Source of the DNA: Mesorhizobium sp.
Lineage (GTDB): Bacteria > Pseudomonadota > Alphaproteobacteria > Rhizobiales > Rhizobiaceae
Assembly (NCBI GenBank): GCA_004020645.1
Contig: SAQL01000009.1
Span: 168,023-232,022, forward strand
Reading direction: 5' to 3'
DNA length: 64,000 nucleotides
The translations under genes and the position numbers were made by a program. Positions 20,367-31,873 of this stretch are shown here, piece after piece (the first letter of the stretch is position 1; each line of letters opens with the position of its first letter). The notes beneath the pieces are model-generated. The model had not been told where the DNA came from and did not search any database. It worked only from the letters and a program-made list of their open reading frames with translations.

Positions 20367-22193
20367 ATGTCCGGACCGCAAGTCGCCATCGACCTTGGCC
20401 GTATCGAGCGCAATGCGCGCACGATCGTCGACCGCTGCGCCCTGTCCGGCATCAAGGTATTCGGCGTCACCAAGGGAACTTGCGGCATGCCGCAGGTGGC
20501 GCGCGCCATGCTGCGCGGCGGCGTCGCCGGCATCGCCGAATCGCGCTTCGAAAACATCCGCCGGCTGCGCGACAGCGGCATCAATGCGCCGATCATGCTG
20601 CTGCGCAGCCCACCGATGGCACGCATCGAGGAGGTGGTCCGCAACGTCGACATCAGCCTGCAATCCGAGCTCGCCACCATCCGCGAGCTATCGCGCATCG
20701 CCGAGCGCATGGGCCGCGTCCACGACATCATGCTGATGATCGATCTTGGCGATCTCAGGGAAGGCATCTGGCCGAACGACCTCATCCCGACGGTCGAGCA
20801 GATACTGGCGCTCAAGGGCGTGCGCATCGCCGGCATCGGTACCAATCTCGGCTGCTTTGGCGCCATCATGCCGACGGAGGAAAATCTCGGGCAACTCGTC
20901 GCCCATGCCTACAAGACCGAACGTCTGTCCGGCGCAAGGCTGGACTGGATTTCAGGCGGCGCGTCATCGTCGCTGACGCTGCTGCTCGAAAGCAGGCTGC
21001 CCGCCGGCATCAACAATCTGCGGGTCGGCGAGGCAATCCTGCAGGGTGGCGTCGAAACCTTCCGCGAGACGCCATGGGCCGAACTCGAACCAAACGCCTG
21101 CCGGCTGACCAGCGACATCATCGAGGTCAAACTGAAGCCGTCGCGGCCGATCGGCCAATCCGGCTACGACGCTTTCGGCAACCAGCCGGTGTTTGCCGAC
21201 GATGGCGACAGGCTGCGCGCCATCGCCAATATCGGCCGCGAGGATGTCTTGGTCGAAGGTTTGACGCCAATCGCCAAAGGGGTGCGGGTGCTCGGAGCCT
21301 CCAGCGACCATCTGCTGCTCGATGTGACCGACGCCGACCCGCCACCCGCCGTCGGCGACCGTGTCGCCTTCCGTATGAGCTATGGCGCCATGCTGTTGGC
21401 AATGACCTCGGAATATGTCGAAAAGGCCCCGATGCACGACGTCGAGGATTTTTCCGGCCGCAAGATGGTGTCGATATCAGCCGAATCGGCGGCCGCCGGC
21501 ATCCTGGCAAGGGAGGCGACCGGCGCCCGGCTGGAGGCGATGAATTTCGATGTCGTCGAACTGGCTGATATCGAGCGGCCCCCATCGGGCCTGGTCAGGC
21601 TCACCGCCGGCAGTGACCGGCGCATCGCCCACAAGGCGCTGACGACGACCGCGCGGGCGACGCACTCGTTTGGCCTGATCTGGATCGATTCCATCGCAGC
21701 GCTCATGCCCGAGGAAGAGGATGGCATCGACCTGCCGGAACGTTCGGTGCTGGCGCGGGCGCTGGGTCTCGATCACAAGCCCGGCGCGCTGCAGCCGCAG
21801 CTGTCGCCGGAAAACGTCGTCATCGTCGGGCTGCGCCATGCCGATCCGGCCGAGGCCCGGGTGCTGAAGGATTCGCGCGTCTCCGCCTTCACCATGACCG
21901 ACATCGACGCCATAGGCATGCGCGACCTGATGCACGAGGCGATCCGCATCGCCACCTCCGGCACGCAGGGCTTTCATGTAAGCTATTCGCCTGAGGTGAC
22001 CGAATTCGCCGGTTGGGCGGCTGGCTCCGGCGGCATCACCGTGCGCGAAACGCATCAGGCGATGGAAGCGATCGCGCTGTCCGGCGGGCTGTTGTCGATG
22101 GATGTTTCCGGCCTGACATCAGGTTTGGAACCGCGATTGGCGACGGAAACGGTCAACTTCGTCATGTCGGCCTTTGGCAAGCGGATTCTCTGA
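20367..22193 (+). CDS. Alanine/ornithine racemase-like PLP domain fused to a degenerate arginase-like domain
   Basis: A 608-residue fusion. Residues 1-355 are a fold-type III PLP racemase. VFGVTKGTCGMPQVARAML carries the PLP lysine and LDWISGGASSSLTLL is the phosphate loop, as in Orr/alanine racemase-like proteins. Residues about 365-608 resemble ureohydrolases (arginase/agmatinase): HSFGLIWIDSIAAL aligns with the GIIWxDAHxD block, FTMTDIDAIGM with SxDxDxxDP, and GGITVRETHQAMEAI with the C-terminal GGxxxREA block. The metal-binding His and several Asp are missing, so the second domain is probably not a hydrolase. It follows the D-amino-acid dehydrogenase on the same strand. Confidence 0.78.
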   Translation: MSGPQVAIDLGRIERNARTIVDRCALSGIKVFGVTKGTCGMPQVARAMLRGGVAGIAESRFENIRRLRDSGINAPIMLLRSPPMARIEEVVRNVDISLQSELATIRELSRIAERMGRVHDIMLMIDLGDLREGIWPNDLIPTVEQILALKGVRIAGIGTNLGCFGAIMPTEENLGQLVAHAYKTERLSGARLDWISGGASSSLTLLLESRLPAGINNLRVGEAILQGGVETFRETPWAELEPNACRLTSDIIEVKLKPSRPIGQSGYDAFGNQPVFADDGDRLRAIANIGREDVLVEGLTPIAKGVRVLGASSDHLLLDVTDADPPPAVGDRVAFRMSYGAMLLAMTSEYVEKAPMHDVEDFSGRKMVSISAESAAAGILAREATGARLEAMNFDVVELADIERPPSGLVRLTAGSDRRIAHKALTTTARATHSFGLIWIDSIAALMPEEEDGIDLPERSVLARALGLDHKPGALQPQLSPENVVIVGLRHADPAEARVLKDSRVSAFTMTDIDAIGMRDLMHEAIRIATSGTQGFHVSYSPEVTEFAGWAAGSGGITVRETHQAMEAIALSGGLLSMDVSGLTSGLEPRLATETVNFVMSAFGKRIL

Positions 22194-22268
22194 GCATGAT
22201 CCCGAAGAACCGCGTCAGCGGAAAGTGGACACCGGTTTTTGCTGCGCTGACCTTCGGTTCGGAAAAAA
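22194..22268. repeat. Rhizobial short palindromic repeat between convergent genes
   Basis: The segment begins GAGCATGATCCCGAAGAACC and ends with GGTTCGGAAAAAATC, with an internal imperfect inverted repeat around AAAGTGGACACCGGTTTTTG. This composition is characteristic of a very common rhizobial intergenic repeat. It lies between the convergent racemase and rhaK ends. Confidence 0.55.
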
Positions 22269-23639
22269 TCAGCCCCGTGCGTCGACTGCCGCACGCCACA
22301 CGCGCGTGTAGTTTGCCCAGGCTGGGTCGGCTGGCGGTTCGACCCTTTCGCCTTTGCCTTGGATTTTTCCTTGGTCCGACGCCAGCAAGGCAGCGCCGAT
22401 GCTGGTGCCGGTGGCCGCATCGGACGCAATGACGGCACGCGCCGTGGCCGCAGCTAGCATGCGCGTGAAAAGCCGGTTGCGGGCGAAAGGGCCCTCGACG
22501 ATGGCCGGGCCTTCGGCGCCGATCAGATCGAGGCAGGCAGCGGTCATCAGCGCCAGGTAGAAAGAGACGGTGGCAAAGCGCTGGCCATCATTGATGCCGT
22601 CGGCGTTTAGCCACTCGGCGGTGTGATGCGGAAACGGCCCCGAACCCTGTTGGGTCGAAGGCAGCAGGGACGTCTTCCGCGCGAGCACTGTGGCGATATC
22701 CTCGTCGGTCCAGTCTTTCGATTGGCCTTCCGTCAGCAGCGAAAACTCGCGGCCGCCCATGAAACGCGCCGAGGGCACGGGATCACCGAGCGCGTTGACG
22801 TTGACCAATGTGTCACGGGCCGGGTCGAGCGCGATCTTGTTGCCGCTGACCGCCATCGACACCACCCAGGTGCCGGTCGAGACGACGGAGAAAGGCGGTC
22901 TGTCCGACAGGAGATGCGGCAGCAGCGAGGCATTGGAATCGTGCAGGCCACACAACACCGGCGTTTGCGGATCGAGCCCGGTTAGCTTGGCAAGGGCGGG
23001 CAGGATCGGGCCGAGGCGATCCTTCGCCGGCCGCACGGGCGCCATCAGCCGGCGCCACTCCATTTTGTCGACCAGCGACGAAAAATCCGCTTTCCAGGGA
23101 CCCCACAGATCCGTGTGGCAGCCCAGCGAGGTCACTTCATTGGCGGCGACGCCGGTCAGGCGCAAGGCCCAGTATTGCGGGTACGTCAGCATCGCGGCCG
23201 CCTTGGCGAACTCAGCCGGAAACTTCCTCTGCTGCCAGAAGAACTGCGCGCCGAGATTGAGGCCGACCGGCAGGCGCGGCGTGCCCGTCTCGGCGAAAGG
23301 CGGACGGATCGCATCATAGTCCTTGGCGAGGGCGTCGGGCCCCGCGAATTCATAGTCGAGCACCGGCAGCGCCAGCTCACCGGCAGCGTCCACCAGCACG
23401 CCCGTCGCGCCATGGGTGGTGATCGATATCGCATCGATGCGCTGTTCGCGATTGATCGCGGCGAGGCTGTCAAGGATGAACGACCACAGAAGCTCGACAT
23501 CATGATGCGGGTAGCGGCCGTCCACGACCGGTGCGTTCGCCATGCGGCGCAGCGCGACTTCGCTTGATGTGGCAAGATCGACCAGCGCCAGCTTGGCATT
23601 GGTCTTGCCGATATCGATAACGGCGACGTGACGGGTCAT
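22269..23639 (-). CDS. rhaK: Rhamnulokinase-type sugar kinase (FGGY family)
   Basis: A 456-residue FGGY-family kinase with the ATPase phosphate-1 motif [18 protein letters not shown] at the N-terminus and a [16 protein letters not shown] segment ([16 protein letters not shown]). It is placed last in the rhamnose ABC transport operon, as in Rhizobium leguminosarum, where RhaK is required for both rhamnose uptake and catabolism. The ATG overlaps the rhaU stop. Confidence 0.9.
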   Translation of the reverse strand: MTRHVAVIDIGKTNAKLALVDLATSSEVALRRMANAPVVDGRYPHHDVELLWSFILDSLAAINREQRIDAISITTHGATGVLVDAAGELALPVLDYEFAGPDALAKDYDAIRPPFAETGTPRLPVGLNLGAQFFWQQRKFPAEFAKAAAMLTYPQYWALRLTGVAANEVTSLGCHTDLWGPWKADFSSLVDKMEWRRLMAPVRPAKDRLGPILPALAKLTGLDPQTPVLCGLHDSNASLLPHLLSDRPPFSVVSTGTWVVSMAVSGNKIALDPARDTLVNVNALGDPVPSARFMGGREFSLLTEGQSKDWTDEDIATVLARKTSLLPSTQQGSGPFPHHTAEWLNADGINDGQRFATVSFYLALMTAACLDLIGAEGPAIVEGPFARNRLFTRMLAAATARAVIASDAATGTSIGAALLASDQGKIQGKGERVEPPADPAWANYTRVWRAAVDARG

Positions 23640-23953
23640 TCCATATGGAACATTGTTTCCAGCGGCACCGCCACCGGCTCGTTATCGGGCTTGGTCTCCA
23701 TGATGTCGGCCATCTCGGCCCACCAGCGCTGCATCACGGGATGCTTCGGCAGTTCGTCCATGCCGTGGTCGTCGCGCCGCCACAGCACGCCGAACAGTAT
23801 ATTGGTCTCATCGTCGAGATGGATCGAATAGTCGGAAACGCCGGCCTGTTTCAGCAGTGCGACCAGCGACGGCCAGATGTCGTCATGGCGCCTTTTGTAT
23901 TCGGCCTTCATGCCGGGATTGAGCTTCATCTTGAACGCGTATTTCTCGGCCAT
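23636..23953 (-). CDS. rhaU: L-rhamnose mutarotase
   Basis: A 105-residue protein of the RhaM/RhaU family, which interconverts alpha and beta L-rhamnose. Motifs are [20 protein letters not shown], the [20 protein letters not shown] segment, and the conserved WW in [13 protein letters not shown]. It overlaps both neighbours by a few bases. Confidence 0.93.
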   Translation of the reverse strand: MAEKYAFKMKLNPGMKAEYKRRHDDIWPSLVALLKQAGVSDYSIHLDDETNILFGVLWRRDDHGMDELPKHPVMQRWWAEMADIMETKPDNEPVAVPLETMFHME

Positions 23954-24954
23954 CAGGTAAAACGCTCCCGCCGCACCCGCCGCCAGATGATGGGCAGCGC
24001 GATGACGATGATCAGCAGCAGGCCGATGAAGATCGACATGACGATCCCTGGCACATTGAGCAGCCCCAAGCCAAAAGTCACCAGCCCCATGATGAGGGCG
24101 GCGAGCACCACGCCCACAACGCTGCCGGCGCCGCCCAGAATGCTGACGCCGCCCAGCACCACCATGGTGATGACTTCCAATTCATAGCCTTGCGCGATCG
24201 ATGGCCGGGTCGAGCCGAGCCGCGAGGTGATCAGCACCGAGGCGATGCCCGCCATCAGCCCGGTCAGGCAGAACAGGATGAATTTGATGCGGTCTACACG
24301 CACGCCGGAAAACTGCGCCGCAACCGGGTTGTTGCCGATGGCGAAGACGCGGCGGCCGAAGCTCGTCCGGTGCAGCACGAACCAGTAGATGACGGCCGCG
24401 ACGAGGAACAGCGTCAGCTCGAACGACACCACCCACCAGACATAGCCCTGGCCGAAGAAGGCGAAGCTCGGGGGATAGCCCTTGTAGGCCTGGTCGCCGA
24501 GGACGATGAAGGCGATGCCGCGAAACAGGCTCATCGTGCCGATGGTGACGACGATCGACGGCAGTCCCAGCCTGGTGACGAGCAGCCCGTTGAAGGCGCC
24601 GCAGCCGAGCCCGACCAGGATACCGATCGCCACCAGCACCGGCGTGCCGGCGCCGGCCTGCACCGCCATGCCCATCATCGTCGAAGCCAATGCAATGATG
24701 GCGGCGACCGACAGGTCGATCTCGCCCGATATGATCAGCAGCGCCATGGCGAGCGCGATCAGCGCCTTTTCGGTGAAGTTGAAGGTCAGGTCGGACAGCG
24801 ACCACGCGTCGAGGAAATAGGGCGAGGCGAAGCTGTTGACCGCAAAGATGGCGACCGCCACCGCGACCAGCAGCGCCTCCCATGAGAAGATCGCCGAGTT
24901 GAGCGGCTTATCAAGCCGGTCGGGAATGTGGCGTGGGGCTGGGGTGTCGGTCAT
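23953..24954 (-). CDS. rhaQ: Rhamnose ABC transporter permease
   Basis: A 333-residue BPD-type sugar permease (RbsC/AraH family) with 8-10 TM segments and the EAA-like block [20 protein letters not shown]. The ATG at 24954 was chosen because it overlaps the rhaP stop (ATGA); the longer frame upstream is a shadow of rhaP. Confidence 0.92.
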   Translation of the reverse strand: MTDTPAPRHIPDRLDKPLNSAIFSWEALLVAVAVAIFAVNSFASPYFLDAWSLSDLTFNFTEKALIALAMALLIISGEIDLSVAAIIALASTMMGMAVQAGAGTPVLVAIGILVGLGCGAFNGLLVTRLGLPSIVVTIGTMSLFRGIAFIVLGDQAYKGYPPSFAFFGQGYVWWVVSFELTLFLVAAVIYWFVLHRTSFGRRVFAIGNNPVAAQFSGVRVDRIKFILFCLTGLMAGIASVLITSRLGSTRPSIAQGYELEVITMVVLGGVSILGGAGSVVGVVLAALIMGLVTFGLGLLNVPGIVMSIFIGLLLIIVIALPIIWRRVRRERFT

Positions 24955-25928
24955 GCCGCTTCCGCCTTTTTGAGGATGATGCGGCCTTGCCGGCGTTCGC
25001 CGCGCGCGTTGAGCACCACTGCCAGGATGATGGCGCTGCCCGAAATCGCCATCTGCCAGAAGGGTGAGATGTTGATGACCGGCAGTGCGTTGGAGATGAT
25101 GCCGAGGAAGAGCGCACCGAGCACTGCGCCGCCGACCGAGCCGATGCCGCCGGCGATCGAGATGCCGCCGATGACGCAGGCGGCGATGATGTTGAGCTCG
25201 TAGCCATTGGCGACCTCGACCGAGGCGATGACGTAGCGCGAAATCCAGAGATAACCGCAGAGACCGCCGATCATCCCCGAAATGCAAAAGACGATGAACT
25301 TGGTGCGGCCGACATCGATGCCGGCATAGACCGACGCGGTCGGATTGACGCCGATGGCGTAGATCGAGCGGCCGAGTGCGGTGCGCGTCATCAACAGGAA
25401 GAACAAGGCGTTGACCAGTATGGCAATCCACGACAGGACCGGAATGCCGAGGAAAGCCGCGCGTTGCAGGCCGATGAAATCAGGGCTCATCTGGTCGGCG
25501 TTGACCCAGGCGCCGCCTGAAATGACGAAGGTGGCGCCGCGATAGATGGTGAGCGTGCCGAGCGTCACCACGATCGACGGGATGTTCAGCCGCCACACCA
25601 GCAGGCCGTTGATCGCGCCCAGCACCAGTCCGACCAGAAGGGCTATGACGATCAGCAGCGGGATCGGGATTGTCGGATGCGCTGCGTTCAGCATCGCCAC
25701 CACCATGCCGGTGATGCAGAGATTGGAGGCCATCGACAGGTCGATCGAGCGGGTCAGGATGACAACCATCTGACCCAGCGCCAGGATCATCAGGATCGAG
25801 GTGTCGTTGAACACCTGGCGCAGATTGGCCGGATTGGCAAAGCCCGGAAAGCGCATCGAGATCAGCCCGATCAGCACGACGATGGCGACGAGCAGCCAGA
25901 CTTCGCGGTATTTGAGAAGAGCCTTCAT
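24951..25928 (-). CDS. rhaP: Rhamnose ABC transporter permease
   Basis: A 325-residue second permease of the same family. It carries the conserved stretch GYELNIIAACVIGGISIAGG and the typical TM pattern. The start overlaps the rhaT stop. RhaP and RhaQ would form the heterodimeric membrane channel. Confidence 0.92.
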   Translation of the reverse strand: MKALLKYREVWLLVAIVVLIGLISMRFPGFANPANLRQVFNDTSILMILALGQMVVILTRSIDLSMASNLCITGMVVAMLNAAHPTIPIPLLIVIALLVGLVLGAINGLLVWRLNIPSIVVTLGTLTIYRGATFVISGGAWVNADQMSPDFIGLQRAAFLGIPVLSWIAILVNALFFLLMTRTALGRSIYAIGVNPTASVYAGIDVGRTKFIVFCISGMIGGLCGYLWISRYVIASVEVANGYELNIIAACVIGGISIAGGIGSVGGAVLGALFLGIISNALPVINISPFWQMAISGSAIILAVVLNARGERRQGRIILKKAEAA

Positions 25929-27466
25929 GCTGCGATCCCTGCTGCCGTCTTGACCAGCGTTTCGGCGTCGAGCCCCTTGTTGTCATAGACCGAGGCGATG
26001 CGGCCCTCGCGCATGACGATCACCCGGTCGGACATGCCGAGGATCTCGGGCAGTTCGGACGAGACCATGATCACCGACAGGCCTTGCGCGACGAGCTCGG
26101 CCATGAAGCCGTGCACGGCGGCCTTGGAGCCGATGTCGATGCCCTTGGTCGGCTCGTCGAGGATGATCACCTTGGGCGCGGTCGCCAGCCATTTGGCGAT
26201 GACGATCTTCTGCTGGTTGCCGCCCGACAGCGTGCCGACGTCCTGGCTGAGCGACGAGGCGCGCAAATCGAGCCGCTCGGTGTAGGAACGGGCCAGCGCG
26301 AACTCCTCCGCCAGCCGCAGCATGCCGGACTTGGATGTGCGCTTGAGTGAGGGCAGCGAGATATTCTGGAAGATCGGCAGGCCTATCACCACGCCTTGCT
26401 TGCCGCGTTCTTCCGGCACGTAGACGATACCGGCATCGATCGAATCCGCCGCCGATTTCGGCGCGATCGACTTGCCTTCCAGCGTGATGGTGCCGCTGCT
26501 GGTGCGGGTGATGCCTGCTATCGCCTGCATCACCTCGCTGCGGCCGGCGCCGACAAGGCCGTAGAAGCCGAGGATTTCGCCCCTGTGCAGCTCGAAGCCA
26601 ATGTCGTCGAACTCGGTCGGATGCGACAGGCCGGAGACAGTGAGCACCGGAGCGCCGATCTCGGCCTTGCGCTGCGGAAAGATGTGATCGACGGCACGGC
26701 CGACCATCATGCGCACGATCTGGCTCTGGCCGGCATCCCTGATCAGGCCTTCGCCGACCATCTCGCCGTCGCGGAACACCGTATAGCGGTCGGCGATGCG
26801 GTAGATTTCGTCGAACTTGTGGCTGATGAACAGGATCGCCTTGCCTTCGCTCTTCAGGAACTCGATAAGCAGAAAGAGCTCCTCGATCTCCTTCAGCGAA
26901 AGCGCTGCGGTCGGCTCGTCCATGATGACGATCTGCGCATCGATCGACATCGCGCGGGCGACGGCGACGAGGTGCTTGTTGGCGATGCCTAGGTCCTTCA
27001 GCCGCGCATCGGCGTCGATGTGGCCGGCGCCCATCGTATCGAGGACTTCACGGGCATTCTTGCGCATGGTGCGCCAGTCGATGGTGCCGAAGCGCGACCG
27101 CGGCGCATGGCCGAGAAAGATGTTCTCGGCGACCGTCAGATCGTCGAACAGTACGGTTTCCTGATGGATGGCGGTGATGCCGTGCCCGAAGGCGGCATGC
27201 GCGCTGGGCAAAGTGACTGCCTTGCCGTCGATACTGATGGTGCCCGCGTCGGGCTGGTAGATGCCGGTCATGATCTTGACCAGCGTCGACTTACCGGCGC
27301 CGTTTTCGCCGATCAGCGCGGTCACCTGGCCGGGGTAGAGCGACAGGCTGACATCATGCAGCGCGCGCACGCCGGGAAAACTCTTCGATATGCCGGACAG
27401 GGTCAGGCGCGGAGCCGCAGCCAAAGGCTGCTCGGTGGTCGGGTTGAGTTGGGCTGTCGTGTCCAT
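25925..27466 (-). CDS. rhaT: Rhamnose ABC transporter, tandem ATP-binding protein
   Basis: A 513-residue sugar-type ATPase with two ABC domains. The first domain has Walker A GENGAGKST and Walker B IVIMDEPTAALS. The second has a Walker A variant GLVGAGRSE, the signature LSGGNQQKI, and Walker B VIILDEPTKGIDIG. The ATG at 27466 (MDTTAQLNP) was preferred over an upstream start that would run through the intergenic region. Confidence 0.92.
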   Translation of the reverse strand: MDTTAQLNPTTEQPLAAAPRLTLSGISKSFPGVRALHDVSLSLYPGQVTALIGENGAGKSTLVKIMTGIYQPDAGTISIDGKAVTLPSAHAAFGHGITAIHQETVLFDDLTVAENIFLGHAPRSRFGTIDWRTMRKNAREVLDTMGAGHIDADARLKDLGIANKHLVAVARAMSIDAQIVIMDEPTAALSLKEIEELFLLIEFLKSEGKAILFISHKFDEIYRIADRYTVFRDGEMVGEGLIRDAGQSQIVRMMVGRAVDHIFPQRKAEIGAPVLTVSGLSHPTEFDDIGFELHRGEILGFYGLVGAGRSEVMQAIAGITRTSSGTITLEGKSIAPKSAADSIDAGIVYVPEERGKQGVVIGLPIFQNISLPSLKRTSKSGMLRLAEEFALARSYTERLDLRASSLSQDVGTLSGGNQQKIVIAKWLATAPKVIILDEPTKGIDIGSKAAVHGFMAELVAQGLSVIMVSSELPEILGMSDRVIVMREGRIASVYDNKGLDAETLVKTAAGIAA

Positions 27467-27549
27467 AGTCGTATCAAGCCCTGAAGCAGGTCCGTTTGAG
27501 GACGCGGCGGAACCTCTGTCCCGCCGCGCCGGCCTGAAGGGCTCCAGGA

Positions 27550-28545
27550 TCAATAGATCTTGGAGAACTCTTCGATGTTCGACTTGTCGAACTTGAAGGG
27601 CGGAGCCATCGCAGCCGAATTGGTGTCGTCGAGCGTGACCTTGCCGACGCGGCCGATCGACAGCGTCGCACCCGGCTTGGCTTCTTCCTTCTTCACCGCC
27701 AGATCATGGGCGAGGTAGACGGCCGAGTAGCCGAGGTCGATCGGGTTCCACAGTGCGACCGCTTGACTGGCGCCGTTGTCGATGAACTTCTTGAACTCCG
27801 ACGGCAGCGCCAGGCCGGTGACGTTGACCTTGCCGATCAGGCCTTGGTCGGTCACCACCTGGGCGGCGGCCACGACGCCGACCGTGGTCGGTGCGATGAT
27901 CGCCTTGAGGTTCGGATAGGATTTCAGCAGGCCCTTGGCCTCGTCCGTGCTCTTGGCCGAGTCGTCATCGCCATAGACGGTGGCGACGAGATTGATCTTC
28001 GGGAATTTCTCCGGCAGCACCTTCTTGGCCGCGTCGATCCAGGCGTTCTGGTTGGTCGCGGTCGACGAAGCCGACAGGATGGCGACATCGCCGCCTTCCG
28101 GCAGGTAGTCGGCGGCAAGCTTGATGATGGTCTCGCCGATCAGGTTGGTGTCCGACGGGTTGAGGTGGAGCTGGCGGCCTTCCGGAGCGACGCCCGAATC
28201 CCACGAGATGACGGTGATGCCGCGCTGCATCGCCTTCTTCAGCACCGGCACCAGCGCGTCGGCGTCGTTCGCCGAAATGGCGATGGCGTTGACCTTCTGT
28301 GCGATCAGCGAATTGACCACTTCGATCTGCGCTTCCGCGGTCGCCTTGGTCGGGCCGGTGTAGATGATGTCGACATCGCCGAGTTCCTTGGCCGCTTCTT
28401 CGGCCCCCTTGTTGGCGGCATCGAAGAAGCCATTGCCGAGCGACTTCACCACCAGCGCGATCTTGACATTCTCGGCATAGGCGGCATTCACGAACATGGC
28501 GGCGGACAACGCCGCCGTAACCATCAATTTCTTCAAGAAGCTCAT
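27550..28545 (-). CDS. rhaS: Rhamnose ABC transporter, periplasmic binding protein
   Basis: A 331-residue binding protein. It has a signal peptide (residues 1-24, cleaved after YA), the fold of periplasmic-binding protein family 4 (KIALVVKSLGNGFFDAANKG near the N-terminus), and the DSGVAPEGRQLHLNPSDTN ligand segment shared by RhaS proteins. It is first in the transport operon; ATG preceded by GGGAGG. Confidence 0.92.
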   Translation of the reverse strand: MSFLKKLMVTAALSAAMFVNAAYAENVKIALVVKSLGNGFFDAANKGAEEAAKELGDVDIIYTGPTKATAEAQIEVVNSLIAQKVNAIAISANDADALVPVLKKAMQRGITVISWDSGVAPEGRQLHLNPSDTNLIGETIIKLAADYLPEGGDVAILSASSTATNQNAWIDAAKKVLPEKFPKINLVATVYGDDDSAKSTDEAKGLLKSYPNLKAIIAPTTVGVVAAAQVVTDQGLIGKVNVTGLALPSEFKKFIDNGASQAVALWNPIDLGYSAVYLAHDLAVKKEEAKPGATLSIGRVGKVTLDDTNSAAMAPPFKFDKSNIEEFSKIY

Positions 28546-28590
28546 CGAATATCCTCCCTTGAGCGTTGCATTCTATCGCCGCTGCGGGCC

Positions 28591-29400
28591 TCAGGCCTGC
28601 AGCGAAGATTCTTCCTTATTGCCTAGCGTTGTGCGGGCGACGACCAGCGTCACACCGGCGGCCTCCAACATCTTGGCCTCGCGGTCCTCGATGCCGTCGT
28701 CGGTGATGACCGTGGCGATGCGCGACAGGCCGCACAGGATCAGGCTGGAGCGTTTGCGGAACTTCGACGAGTCGACCAGCACCACCAGTTCGTCGGCCTG
28801 ATCGATCAGTTTCTGCTCGGCCTGGATCAGCAGCGGGTCGCCTTCCATCAAGCCGAGGGGCCCGAGCCCTTGCGCGCCCATGAACATGCGGCGCGCATAG
28901 AAATTGCGCGTCACGTCATTGTCGAAGGGCGACAGGATGATGTTCTGCTCGCGATAGATGGTGCCGCCCGACAGCATCACCGTGTTCTTGGAGTGCTTGA
29001 GCAGGTGCTCGGCGATCGGAAAGGAGTTGGTGAAGATCGGCATCCGGCGGCCGGTCAGGAAATGCACCATCTGGAAGGTGGTGGTGCCGCCATTGATGAT
29101 GATCGGCTCGCCGTCCTTGCAGAGTTCCACGGCGTCCCGGGCGATCGCCCGCTTCTGCGCAGCGTTGATCGTCTCGTTGACTGAAAAAGGCCGGCCGGCA
29201 AGGCCGATGAACTGCGGTGGCGTGATCGCTTCGGCGCCGCCACGCACGCGGCGCAGGCGTTTTTGCACATGCAATGCAGCGATGTCGCGCCGGATCGTCG
29301 CCTCGGACGAGTCCGTCAGGTCGACCATCTCCTGCACCGTCACCACAGGCTTTTCCTGGACGGCGGACAAAATGATCCTGTGGCGCTCTTTCTCGTGCAT
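28591..29400 (-). CDS. rhaR: DeoR-family repressor of the rhamnose locus
   Basis: A 269-residue regulator with an N-terminal DeoR HTH (about 5-60, VVTVQEMVDLTDSSEATIRRD) and a C-terminal sugar-phosphate-binding domain (IINGGTTTFQMVHFL, VMLSGGTIYREQN). In R. leguminosarum RhaR negatively controls the rha operons. ATG at 29400 with a strong GGAGGAA box. It sits between the transport genes and the divergent rhaD-rhaI. Confidence 0.9.
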   Translation of the reverse strand: MHEKERHRIILSAVQEKPVVTVQEMVDLTDSSEATIRRDIAALHVQKRLRRVRGGAEAITPPQFIGLAGRPFSVNETINAAQKRAIARDAVELCKDGEPIIINGGTTTFQMVHFLTGRRMPIFTNSFPIAEHLLKHSKNTVMLSGGTIYREQNIILSPFDNDVTRNFYARRMFMGAQGLGPLGLMEGDPLLIQAEQKLIDQADELVVLVDSSKFRKRSSLILCGLSRIATVITDDGIEDREAKMLEAAGVTLVVARTTLGNKEESSLQA

Positions 29401-29442
29401 GGTTCCTCCCTGCCAGCACATCTACGCACCCAAAACGCGCAG

Positions 29443-29515
29443 TGTCAATCATTTCCGATCAGACAAATCCATTGTGCAGTGCAATATGATTGATGTTGAT
29501 CGTTTGTGATTGACA
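29443..29515. promoter_or_regulatory. Candidate RhaR operators in the rhaR-rhaD divergent region
   Basis: TGTCAATCA at 29443-29451 and its exact reverse complement TGATTGACA at 29507-29515 flank the divergent control region. A further TGATTGA lies at 29487-29493. Spaced inverted copies are typical of DeoR-family operators; the assignment to RhaR is inferred from position. Confidence 0.5.
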
Positions 29516-29592
29516 ACGCCACCGCTTGCGTAGAAATTCGGACCAAAGGGACTGCACTGTTTTGCGCGTCTCACGTCACGGGAGGATAACCT

Positions 29593-31695
<2,103 letters not shown>

Positions 31696-31716
31696 GCGAC
31701 CGTCTTTGAGGGTTGC

Positions 31717-31842
31717 GCTGCCCCTCATTCGCCTGCCGGCACCCTTCTCCCAGTGTAGTGACGGGGCGAAGGGAAGCGCTCCAGCGCCGGTGATCCCCCT
31801 CTCCCCGTTCTTTACGGGGAGAGGGTAAGGGTGAGGGGCAGC
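31717..31842. repeat. RIME-like palindromic repeat between rhaD and rhaI
   Basis: The arms GCTGCCCCTCA and TGAGGGGCAGC are exact inverted copies 115 bp apart, with an inner hairpin of CCCTCTCCCCGT/ACGGGGAGAGGG. This matches the short interspersed mosaic elements of rhizobial genomes. The fold lies within the rhaD-rhaI transcript and could affect mRNA processing. Confidence 0.75.
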
Positions 31843-31873
31843 GCCGACCAACGCAAATTGGGAGGAAACCACC

